Assembly: GCA_002307715.1 (NCBI GenBank)
Contig: DBUA01000021.1
Coordinates: 1 to 12,875, forward strand
Direction: 5' to 3'
From: Candidatus Moranbacteria bacterium UBA1302
GTDB taxonomy: Bacteria > Patescibacteriota > Minisyncoccia > Moranbacterales > UBA1568
DNA: 12,875 nt
In this document: positions 7,392-12,875 of the stretch, one piece after another
Numbering within the stretch: position 1 is the stretch's first letter
How the letters are laid out: each line of letters opens with the position of its first letter
Program-made: the position numbers and the translations under genes
The notes under the pieces: model-generated
What the model was told of the DNA's origin: nothing
Database searches by the model: none
The model's input: only the letters and a program-made list of their open reading frames with translations

Positions 7392-8435
7392 TTATTTCCA
7401 ATCGAATGCCGAAAAACTCCAATTAAACATCGTTTGGATGCTTTGCCATCGTGCATTATCATCCAACACGACCGCTACCACTTTATGTTTTTCGGTGCTG
7501 TCAGATGCTACGGCCAATAAGGAATAACCGGCAAGCGGCGTGAACCCCGTCTTCGTTCCGATAAGATTCGGAAATTGGCCAAGTAGCCGATCAGTATTAA
7601 AAATATCATGACTATATCGCCCATCGAGCGAAGCGATAGTCTGATTTTCGAGCCGCATTATTTCCCACAAAATCGGAAAATCAAGCGCATGCACTGCAAT
7701 TTTAGCGACATCTTCAGCGGTCGAATAACATTCTGTTTCCCTACCGTCCGGCTCGAGTCCGGATGGTGTGCAAAAATGCGAATGTGTAAGACCGAGCTCT
7801 TTGGCCCGCTGATTCATGATGCGTGCGAAACCATCCTGCGTACCGCCAAGATGTTTTCCTAACGCAATCGCCGAATCATTAGCACTATTCATCAACGCCG
7901 CTTTAAGAAGATCGATAACACGCACCTGTTCACCTACTTTAAGGCGATTACCATTGCAAAATCCGGAACGTGGACATCCGATACGCGTCCCATCAGCATA
8001 CACTGCTTCTTCATCGATAGTCACGGGCTCATTCAAATCCTTGACGCGTTCCATGACGATCGTGGCGGTGAACAGTTTTGTCAACGAAGCGATTTGCCGC
8101 TTTTCATCAGCATTATCATCATACAAAAGCTTTCCGGAATCAACATCCATAACAGCCGCAGAATGAGCCGTCACAATATTAAGCCTCGGGGCATATTCTC
8201 GTATCTCAGGCTGCCAAGCCACTGCCAAGCCCCGACTCTCTTCAACGAGCGGTAACAAAGACTTCTTTTGAAAATCATCAGCATCATCATGTCGGCCACC
8301 AAGCAAGCTGATTTCTCCATTTCCGAAAAGATTACGGAAACCATCAAACCAGCCTTCTCGATCAGACCAGAAATATCCAATGCCGACACAAAGAATGCAG
8401 ATAACAAGAAATTTACGCATCGATTTTCTCTTCAT
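7392..8435 (-). CDS. Serine-type D-alanyl-D-alanine carboxypeptidase (peptidase S11, DacA/PBP5-like)
   Basis: A penicillin-binding protein that removes the terminal D-Ala from peptidoglycan stem peptides outside the membrane. One N-terminal hydrophobic segment (residues 8-22, FLVICILCVGIGYFW) acts as signal or anchor; it has no lipobox. About 60 residues of linker follow, then the S11 domain with SLTK (S117 nucleophile, K120), SAN (184-186) and KTG (295-297, in IGTKTGFTPLAGYSL). All three catalytic motifs are intact. Cys154/Cys160 (GCPRSGFCNGN) and Cys222/Cys236 lie in extracytoplasmic loops and could form two disulfides. The usual C-terminal membrane-binding domain of DacA is missing. The ATG at 8435 overlaps the end of scpB by 23 bases and has GGAG nine bases upstream; a second ATG at 8420 is also possible. 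Translation is probably coupled to scpB. It was not split further into DacA, DacB or DacF types. Confidence 0.93.
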   Translation of the reverse strand: MKRKSMRKFLVICILCVGIGYFWSDREGWFDGFRNLFGNGEISLLGGRHDDADDFQKKSLLPLVEESRGLAVAWQPEIREYAPRLNIVTAHSAAVMDVDSGKLLYDDNADEKRQIASLTKLFTATIVMERVKDLNEPVTIDEEAVYADGTRIGCPRSGFCNGNRLKVGEQVRVIDLLKAALMNSANDSAIALGKHLGGTQDGFARIMNQRAKELGLTHSHFCTPSGLEPDGRETECYSTAEDVAKIAVHALDFPILWEIMRLENQTIASLDGRYSHDIFNTDRLLGQFPNLIGTKTGFTPLAGYSLLAVASDSTEKHKVVAVVLDDNARWQSIQTMFNWSFSAFDWK

Positions 8436-9045
8436 TATTTACTACTCCAGCATCTGCACCCTGTTCCTCTGCAAGCGACACCGGGGCTATCGAAGCCTCA
8501 GCCAACACCATCTCTAACCGTTCATCTTTTGAAAGAGACTCAAAATCAGGCAGTTCCTGGATACTTCCAAGACCGAGCGTCTCAAGAAAACGGAATGATG
8601 GCCGATAGATATAGCCACGAGTATCTTGAGGATTACCGCTGCGCTCGATCAAATCGCGCAACAGTAAATTACGCAATGTGAAACTGCAATTCACGCCACG
8701 AATCGCATCTATCTCAGCCCGAGAAATCGGTGCTCGATACGCGATAATGGACAAGACTTCCAAGGCCGCCTTACTCAAAGTTTCCTGGAGTTCACCACGA
8801 GTGAACGCTTCAACCGATGCTGCATGCTCAGGCTTTGTCGCAAGAACCGCGCTTTCAGGCTGCATCACAATCATAAGTCCGCACCCGGTATCGCCAGCAT
8901 ATTTTTCTGCCAAATTTTTGACAGTGTTTCGCACCTCGTCTTCATTCGAACCGATAACCTTCGCGATTCTCGCAAAAGATAATGGCTCACCGCTGATAAA
9001 AAGGAGCGATTCGATGGCAGAAATAACTGTCGTTTGCTGTTCCAT
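8413..9045 (-). CDS. scpB: Segregation and condensation protein B
   Basis: ScpB dimerises through winged-helix domains and binds the ScpA kleisin to regulate the SMC condensin that compacts and segregates the chromosome. The 210-residue protein begins with IESLLFISGEPLSFARIAKV (11-30, first winged helix) and carries the best family signature ALEVLSIIAYRAPISRAEID (94-113), followed by AIRGVNCSFTLRNLLLRDLI and the FLETLGLGSIQELPDFE end (153-169). An acidic tail of about 40 residues follows, as is common. It starts seven bases after the scpA stop and its own end overlaps the next gene, so the three genes are almost certainly one transcript. No strong Shine-Dalgarno site precedes its ATG. Confidence 0.95.
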   Translation of the reverse strand: MEQQTTVISAIESLLFISGEPLSFARIAKVIGSNEDEVRNTVKNLAEKYAGDTGCGLMIVMQPESAVLATKPEHAASVEAFTRGELQETLSKAALEVLSIIAYRAPISRAEIDAIRGVNCSFTLRNLLLRDLIERSGNPQDTRGYIYRPSFRFLETLGLGSIQELPDFESLSKDERLEMVLAEASIAPVSLAEEQGADAGVVNNEEKIDA

Positions 9046-9052
9046 AGCGTTT

Positions 9053-9757
9053 TTATACTGAACGTTTGATGCTTATATCGGAAAAAAAACCGTCTTGCTT
9101 CACAAAAATAAACCGCTGTTTCACCAATTCGAGTATAGCCAAAAAAGATACGATTATTTCAACACGATCCTTGGCATGAGCGGCCAATTCCGAAAACGAC
9201 GATTCTGCACGTAAAGCGAGCGTATCCTGAAGCGTTCTGATCTTATCTTCAAGCGTAACGACTGAACGTATTTCTTTTTCTGGAAGCGCTTCGAATATCG
9301 GAATCTCCCCCAAAACACCAGCAAATTGATCTCGCAAATCATGTGCAGTAATATCCTTCGGAGGGTAAAAAACCGACTGCACTCCGAGAAAACTTTCCCG
9401 TGCATACGCTCGATGCGTTTGGGAAAAAAGCTGCCCGAGCCGTTCCGCCGCTGCACGAAATTTCTGGTACGCCTTGAGCTGAAACTCCAAATCCTCCATC
9501 GCTTCCTCTTCATCATCATCGAACCTCAGTATCGGCAAAAGCGCACGTGATTTTATAAGAATCAATCGCGCAGCAATCGAGAGGAATGAAGACAGATTTT
9601 CAAGCGATATATTTTCTCCGCTTTTCAGATATTCGAGATACTGGTCCGCAACTCGCGCAAGACTCACTTGGGTGATATCAAGCTTCTCTTTTTCAATCAA
9701 TGTAAGCAGAAGATGAAGCGGTCCTTCGAACTGTTCCAGGTGGATCTGATATTCCAT
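9053..9757 (-). CDS. scpA: Segregation and condensation protein A (kleisin)
   Basis: ScpA bridges the two heads of the SMC dimer and binds ScpB in bacterial condensin. It opens with the family signature: HLEQFEGPLHLLLTLIEKEK (6-25) and DITQVSLARVADQYLEYL (27-44). AARLILIKSRALLP (62-75) follows, then an acidic hinge (DDDEEEAMEDLE) and a C-terminal winged helix (VEIIVSFLAILELVKQRFIF, 199-218). Length is 234 residues, normal to slightly short. The frame extends upstream to a TTG at 9826, but the ATG at 9757 puts the signature at the usual distance from the N-terminus, so I chose it. The bases before this ATG are pyrimidine-rich (TCTCC twice) and offer no Shine-Dalgarno pairing. It is the first gene of the scpA-scpB-carboxypeptidase-mraY series, after a 108-base gap holding candidate promoters. 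Confidence 0.95.
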   Translation of the reverse strand: MEYQIHLEQFEGPLHLLLTLIEKEKLDITQVSLARVADQYLEYLKSGENISLENLSSFLSIAARLILIKSRALLPILRFDDDEEEAMEDLEFQLKAYQKFRAAAERLGQLFSQTHRAYARESFLGVQSVFYPPKDITAHDLRDQFAGVLGEIPIFEALPEKEIRSVVTLEDKIRTLQDTLALRAESSFSELAAHAKDRVEIIVSFLAILELVKQRFIFVKQDGFFSDISIKRSV

Positions 9758-9797
9758 AACGGAGAAACGGGAGAAAATAGAGTCTCTACACAAGGAA

Positions 9798-9844
9798 AGA
9801 ATAGCATTTTTCTGCCTTTTTTCCAAGTCAACATCAGCGTTATA
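9798..9844 (-). promoter_or_regulatory. Candidate promoters upstream of scpA
   Basis: The 108-base gap between the MFS gene and scpA has two weak candidates on the minus strand. One is an extended -10, TGCTATTCT (9806-9798), with TTGACT (9831-9826) upstream at a too-long 22-base spacing. The other is TATAAC (9844-9839) with no convincing -35. Either could start the scpA operon. No clear terminator of the MFS gene is visible in the gap. Confidence 0.35.
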
Positions 9845-9865
9845 CTATGACTTCCTGACGAGACT

Positions 9866-11086
9866 TCATCGTTCGGCTTCGCTTTGGCTATCCTGAAGCC
9901 CGAAAGTTGAAATGATGATCGGGACAAAAAACAACGCTGTCACGAAGAATATCGACGGAAGCTGAAATACGGCAAGTATTCCTACTGAGATAATCGATCC
10001 GAAAATACCGGCTACCGGACGAGCTGTTCGAAAAAATGCGATGATGTCAGTATCGTCACTATCGACTTGCTTATAAAAATACGAATCGCGGAGCACCTCG
10101 ATAGTCGCAGCTCCGACACGCGTCATGAAGAGAAGAACACTCCAAATCACGATATCTTTCGTATCGATACAACCGATGGCCGCTGTCGAAACCGCAGTAA
10201 TGATCATTCCGATAATCAAAAGCTCTTTCTCGCCCATTTTCTTATCAGCGATAATCCCTAATGGATACTGCAGAATCACGAACGGGATAAGCATGATCGT
10301 ATAAATAATGCCGATTTCACTCCATGAAAAGCCGACATCAAGAAGCCGAATCGAAGTATAGATCGTAGTTACCAACGCATAGAAGAACTCGAGCGAAAGG
10401 GAAACGAGATAGATTCGGAGAAGATTTTTCTCACGCAAAAGCTTTCGAAATGCCCGCTCAGGCTCTAATTTTTCGCGAATCGCAGCATTATCATTACGAA
10501 AAAAAACGATAGAGAACAGAAAGATAGCCATATAACCGACCATCACTGAAAAGAAAATGCCATCGTAACCGAAGTGCTTCAACACGGATGTCGCACAATA
10601 TGGCGCGAACAAATAACCGGTGTTTAGTATAGACAAATGCAAGCCCCGAATCCGACCAGACATACTATCCGAAGAATAACCTTCTAAAACGATATCAAGC
10701 ATGACCCATGTCACGCTATCGAACACAAGGAATGCGAGCAGTAGGATAGCTGCCAACCATAATTCAGACGAATTATGCATAACCAACGCCATGCACATCA
10801 CTGAAAGTCCGAGCGAAAGATACAGCATCCGAGCACGCCCAAGTCGTCGGATCATCGGACGCAGAAAGAAAAGCGCCAAAAAAGAGACAGCATACGACAC
10901 AAGATAAAACGATCCAACGTTATCACTCCCAGATATTTCAGCGAAATATGCCGAAAGCGTATAACCTGTAAACGCACCGAAAAAACCCAGCAGAAGACCC
11001 ACAAAATTCACGAAATTCGTTTTCTTTCGATTCAAGTGTTCTTTGATATGCATAACAATCGCTCTTTTTTTATTTCCCTTAAGCAA
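9866..11086 (-). CDS. Major facilitator superfamily transporter, substrate unknown
   Basis: A 406-residue membrane protein with about twelve hydrophobic segments in two halves, joined by a charged cytoplasmic loop (about 197-223). This is the MFS layout. Each half has a motif-A-like loop: RPMIRRLGRARML (76-88) between segments 2 and 3, and GIIADKKMGEKELL (277-290) in the second half. An acidic residue in a membrane segment (D123) and R146/R148 after segment 4 are typical. The substrate cannot be read from the sequence. The frame starts at a TTG (11086) preceded by a strong GAGGGAGAG tract six to ten bases away. An ATG at 11053, 11 codons in, is the alternative, with GAG eight bases upstream. 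It begins 23 bases after the Ada-type zinc-domain gene and is probably co-transcribed. The stop is TGA. Confidence 0.85.
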   Translation of the reverse strand: MLKGNKKRAIVMHIKEHLNRKKTNFVNFVGLLLGFFGAFTGYTLSAYFAEISGSDNVGSFYLVSYAVSFLALFFLRPMIRRLGRARMLYLSLGLSVMCMALVMHNSSELWLAAILLLAFLVFDSVTWVMLDIVLEGYSSDSMSGRIRGLHLSILNTGYLFAPYCATSVLKHFGYDGIFFSVMVGYMAIFLFSIVFFRNDNAAIREKLEPERAFRKLLREKNLLRIYLVSLSLEFFYALVTTIYTSIRLLDVGFSWSEIGIIYTIMLIPFVILQYPLGIIADKKMGEKELLIIGMIITAVSTAAIGCIDTKDIVIWSVLLFMTRVGAATIEVLRDSYFYKQVDSDDTDIIAFFRTARPVAGIFGSIISVGILAVFQLPSIFFVTALFFVPIIISTFGLQDSQSEAER

Positions 11087-11109
11087 AAACCTCTCCCTCT
11101 ATTATGCCT

Positions 11110-11526
11110 TTATTTAAGACACCCGGCAACATACCCGCGACGTTCTGCATCCTCTTTTGAAGAAAAACAGACCCTATTCTCTGGCTTGATCCGTTTCACT
11201 ACACCACATGTCGAAAGATGATATTTATCAGAATTACGGCTACCCACAAAAACACATGTTGCCGTATTCGGTGCGGCTTCCACTCCAGAAGCAGGAGCAA
11301 CAGTCGATACGGACGCTGTTTCAGGCGACTCGGAAACGCTCTCAGTCATTTGAACCGCAGCAGGCAAACGGATAATAAGCGGCTCACTTTGCCGAGCACT
11401 CCCTTCAAGCCATCCAGCCTCAAATGAAAGAGCACTTGCTGCCAACAAAGCTACGAATACTAGGATGCGTTCCTTATGAAGGCTGAAAATCTTGCTCAAA
11501 AAGGCTTTCTTATCGGAGATATCCAT
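11110..11526 (-). CDS. Membrane-anchored protein with Ada-type metal-binding domain
   Basis: A 138-residue protein: a short basic N-terminus, one transmembrane segment (about 20-38, RILVFVALLAASALSF), a Pro/Ser/Ala-rich linker (45-88), and a C-terminal cysteine domain (89-138). The domain has FVGSRNSDKYHLSTC then KRIKPENRVCFSSKEDAERR, ending GYVAGCLK. This matches the pattern of the Ada metal-binding domain, also found at the ends of nucleases and surface proteins. C107 and C136 stand at the expected ligand places. C91 and C120 are extra or substitute ligands, and the usual final pair CxxC is reduced to one cysteine two residues before the end. With a positive-inside N-terminus the domain would lie outside the cytoplasm, which argues against DNA repair. 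The following MFS gene is 23 bases away. Function unknown. Confidence 0.8.
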   Translation of the reverse strand: MDISDKKAFLSKIFSLHKERILVFVALLAASALSFEAGWLEGSARQSEPLIIRLPAAVQMTESVSESPETASVSTVAPASGVEAAPNTATCVFVGSRNSDKYHLSTCGVVKRIKPENRVCFSSKEDAERRGYVAGCLK

Positions 11527-11550
11527 ACGATAGAGGTACTACCAGGAAGC

Positions 11551-11567
11551 TCCCATCTGATATGGGA
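11551..11567. other. Small hairpin TCCCAT-N5-ATGGGA in the 5' leader of the Ada-type gene
   Basis: A perfect 6-base inverted repeat with a 5-base loop lies 24 to 41 bases before the ATG at 11526. If transcription starts near 11620, it would fold in the untranslated leader of the Ada-type gene. It is too short to be a convincing terminator, and it does not mask the start codon. Function unknown; chance is possible. Confidence 0.3.
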
Positions 11568-11593
11568 AAACCACTGGCAATATCATGAAAAGA

Positions 11594-11621
11594 TTGACAA
11601 GGCGTGAGAATATGATATACT
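11594..11621 (+). promoter_or_regulatory. Strong sigma-70-type promoter of rpmA
   Basis: A perfect -35 TTGACA (11594-11599) is followed after 16 bases by TATACT (11616-11621), itself preceded by TG (extended -10, TGATATACT). Transcription would start near 11628, giving a leader of about 42 bases before the rpmA ATG. It is the best promoter in the window, in line with a highly expressed ribosomal protein gene. Confidence 0.85.
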
Positions 11622-11626
11622 CATCC

Positions 11627-11655
11627 AGTATAGCAAAATCTTTCCTAAGCACTAA
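11627..11655 (-). promoter_or_regulatory. Opposing extended -10 promoter for the Ada-type gene
   Basis: On the minus strand TGCTATACT (11635-11627) is an extended -10 with a 5/6 match; a poor -35 (TTAGTG, 11655-11650) lies 17 bases upstream. Transcription would run left from about 11620 through the rpmA promoter. The two -10 elements face each other across five bases and form the inverted repeat TATACT-CATCC-AGTATA (11616-11632). Confidence 0.45.
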
Positions 11656-11669
11656 GTCTCTATACAGTT

Positions 11670-11945
11670 ATGGCACACAGAAAAGCAGGCGGTTCTACCC
11701 AACTTGGCCGCGATTCCATATCAAAACGTCTCGGCGTGAAGATTTATGGTGGACAGCAAGCCGAAGTAGGCAATATAATCATCCGCCAGCGTGGTACGAA
11801 ATTTCATGCCGGAAAGAACGTAAAGCGCGGTGAAGACGACACACTTTTTGCCATGACAGATGGTGTTGTAGAGTTTCAAACCAAGAAAGTTAAGGATTTC
11901 ACTGGAAAACTCGTCGAACGTACGTTCGTCAACGTCATTGCCTAA
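11670..11945 (+). CDS. rpmA: 50S ribosomal protein L27
   Basis: L27 is a large-subunit protein whose flexible N-terminus reaches the peptidyl transferase centre. The 91-residue sequence is unmistakable: MAHRKAGGSTQLGRDSISKR (1-20), LGVKIYGGQQAEVGNIIIRQ (21-40), RGTKFHAGKNVKRGEDDTLF (41-60), then DGVVEF. It starts directly with MAHRKAGG, so it lacks the cleaved N-terminal leader known from Firmicute L27. The final 20 residues vary more than the rest, as usual. It is the only plus-strand gene, with its own strong promoter and terminator, and it is not next to rplU (L21) or obg, its usual partners. The bases before the ATG contain no Shine-Dalgarno site, notable for a gene expected to be strongly translated. 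Confidence 0.98.
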   Translation: MAHRKAGGSTQLGRDSISKRLGVKIYGGQQAEVGNIIIRQRGTKFHAGKNVKRGEDDTLFAMTDGVVEFQTKKVKDFTGKLVERTFVNVIA

Positions 11946-11963
11946 ACGAAGGCGCAAAAAAAG

Positions 11964-12000
11964 AAAACCCCTTCCTCTCTTTGTGAGGTTGGGGTTTTTT
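11964..12000. terminator. Rho-independent terminator, likely bidirectional, between rpmA and the converging small membrane gene
   Basis: AAAACCCC (11964-11971) pairs with GGGGTTTT (11991-11998), and CCTC (11974-11977) with GAGG (11985-11988), with a TT/TT internal bulge and a 7-base loop. It starts 19 bases after the rpmA stop and ends in a six-T run. On the minus strand the other arm is followed by CTTTTTTTG, so it can also end transcription of the gene at 12036-12410. Confidence 0.93.
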
Positions 12001-12035
12001 GATGTCATGATTGCTTTTACAATCTTACCGAACGA

Positions 12036-12410
12036 CTAGAGAAGACTCGGTAAATATTCACAGAAAGAAAGCTGTACGCGATTGATCCTCCGGTACAAAC
12101 GAGATCTTATATTTTGATACCGTGCGAAAAGCATCCATTCAAAACACAGCACGCAAACAAAAACGATTCCAATGACCAGAAAGATCTCATCAAGCGTATG
12201 ATCACTGATCATAAAACGGAAAGCAACGAAAACAACGCTCATAAACACTGTAAGACCGATGTCTTCTTTGAGGTGTCTTGCTCCAACATCAAGATTATGC
12301 AATTGCCCATGCAACGCATGAAGTCGAGCAATAAACCACATTTCACCACTGTCCATTCCATCATCGTCAGCAATAGTAGGCTGGCGACTCTCAACGACAT
12401 CATCAGACAT
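12036..12410 (-). CDS. Small two-helix membrane protein, function unknown
   Basis: I do not recognise a family. From the ATG at 12410 the product has 124 residues: an acidic N-terminus (MSDDVVESRQPTIADDDGMD), a short helical part with several His (about 24-50), two hydrophobic segments (about 52-67 and 74-95), and a basic tail (RYQNIRSRLYRRINR, 97-111). The hairpin topology with a basic C-terminal side suggests both ends face the cytoplasm. The frame is open to a TTG at 12470, but the ATG at 12410 has GGAG nine bases upstream, and the promoter overlaps the longer form, so I chose 12410. It stands alone between pyrG and the shared terminator with rpmA. A plus-strand frame across the same bases is less likely because it runs into the end of pyrG. 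Confidence 0.65.
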   Translation of the reverse strand: MSDDVVESRQPTIADDDGMDSGEMWFIARLHALHGQLHNLDVGARHLKEDIGLTVFMSVVFVAFRFMISDHTLDEIFLVIGIVFVCVLCFEWMLFARYQNIRSRLYRRINRVQLSFCEYLPSLL

Positions 12411-12440
12411 GATTTCCATCTCCAAAAAAGAACCTGCTGG

Positions 12441-12470
12441 ATGGTAACACCTCACACTGCTGATTGTCAA
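12441..12470 (-). promoter_or_regulatory. Promoter of the small two-helix membrane protein gene
   Basis: On the minus strand TTGACA (12470-12465) is a perfect -35. After 18 bases comes TACCAT (12446-12441), a 4/6 -10 preceded by TG (extended -10). Transcription would begin about 24 bases before the ATG at 12410. It lies in the 72-base gap after pyrG, which has no visible terminator. Confidence 0.65.
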
Positions 12471-12482
12471 ATCAATACGGCA

Positions 12483-12875
12483 TCATTTATTTCCTTCGGC
12501 GGAAGCCGCTTTAAGAAAAGCAACGAAAAGCGGGTGCGGACGGACGAGCGATGACTGGAACTCCGGATGGAACTGGGTCGCGAGGAAGAATGGATGCTGA
12601 GCCTTCGGTAGCTCGGCAATCTCCATCAGCACACCGTCAGGTGATGTTGCCGAAAACACCAATCCAGCTTTCTCCAAATCCTTCACATACTTCGGATTGA
12701 CCTCATAACGATGACGATGACGCTCAAGCACCGTCTCGGCACCGTACGCCTTACCAGCAAGCGTATCCGGACGGATATGCGCTTCATAATGACCCAAACG
12801 CATTGTGGCTCCGTAATTCTTTTTGCGAAGATTCTCTTTCTGTTCCGGCATGATATCAACGACTGGATGTTGTGT
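12483..12875 (-). CDS. pyrG: CTP synthase, C-terminal part of the glutaminase domain (N-terminus outside the window)
   Basis: Makes CTP from UTP, ATP and glutamine. Only the last 130 residues are present; the frame is open to the window edge. They belong to the class-I glutamine amidotransferase domain: HPVVDIMPEQK at the start, ATMRLGHY, ERHRHRYEVNPKYV (51-64 of the fragment), TSPDGVLMEIAEL, and QFHPEF (101-106), which holds the His and Glu of the Cys-His-Glu triad. RPHPLF near the end is also typical. The catalytic Cys and the synthetase domain lie beyond the edge. The stop is followed by a 72-base gap and a separate promoter, so pyrG probably ends its transcript here or reads into the small membrane gene. 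Confidence 0.96.
   Translation of the reverse strand, partial: TQHPVVDIMPEQKENLRKKNYGATMRLGHYEAHIRPDTLAGKAYGAETVLERHRHRYEVNPKYVKDLEKAGLVFSATSPDGVLMEIAELPKAQHPFFLATQFHPEFQSSLVRPHPLFVAFLKAASAEGNK

Noticed and set aside
9758..9826. N-terminal extension of ScpA from a TTG
   Set aside because: The family signature begins right after the ATG at 9757, and the extension covers a candidate promoter.
12114..12554. 146-codon plus-strand open frame
   Set aside because: It runs antisense through the two-helix membrane gene and into the end of pyrG, has no domain or membrane pattern, and has no promoter or Shine-Dalgarno site.
1..12875. Recoded TGA (glycine code of some Patescibacteria)
   Set aside because: pfkB, eno and the MFS gene end at TGA at the expected family lengths, and no conserved glycine is encoded by TGA in the genes read.
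1..12875. tRNA, rRNA, CRISPR array or insertion sequence
   Set aside because: The gaps are at most 143 bases and none contains a cloverleaf, direct-repeat array or terminal inverted repeats; no transposase-like protein is encoded.

Overview
The window looks like a stretch of a small, gene-dense bacterial chromosome, most likely from a Candidate Phyla Radiation (Patescibacteria) organism. The reasons are the divergent, compact housekeeping proteins, the very short gaps between genes, the frequent lack of a Shine-Dalgarno site, an Ada-type metal-binding protein ending in a KRIKPENRV motif, and a large membrane protein of a kind I recall from such genomes (often labelled baseplate-J-like). TGA serves as a stop in pfkB, eno and the MFS gene, so the genetic code looks standard and not the TGA=Gly code of Gracilibacteria and Absconditabacteria. 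I cannot name the lineage from sequence alone.

Layout: every gene except one is on the minus strand, so transcription runs from high to low coordinates. At the right edge is the C-terminal end of CTP synthase (pyrG), followed by a small two-helix membrane protein with its own promoter. A two-sided terminator separates that gene from rpmA (ribosomal protein L27), the only plus-strand gene, which has a near-ideal promoter. The next minus-strand unit is a membrane-anchored Ada-type zinc-domain protein and an MFS transporter. A long colinear series then runs scpA, scpB, a D-alanyl-D-alanine carboxypeptidase, mraY, pgk, eno, a PfkB-family sugar kinase, an FtsA/PilM-like actin-fold ATPase, and a large single-pass membrane protein cut off by the left edge.

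How the genes fit together: ScpA and ScpB are the kleisin and winged-helix partners of the SMC condensin. MraY makes lipid I and the carboxypeptidase trims stem peptides, so chromosome organisation and wall synthesis sit side by side. pgk and eno are lower-glycolysis steps, and the PfkB kinase may feed sugars into that pathway. The FtsA/PilM-like ATPase and the following membrane protein form a two-gene unit with its own extended -10 promoter. Its layout, a cytoplasmic actin-fold protein next to a single-pass membrane protein with a long cytoplasmic part, resembles FtsA/FtsN or PilM/PilN pairings and is the least understood part of the window.

There is no mobile element, CRISPR array, tRNA or rRNA that I can see, and no gap over 150 bases lacks a gene.
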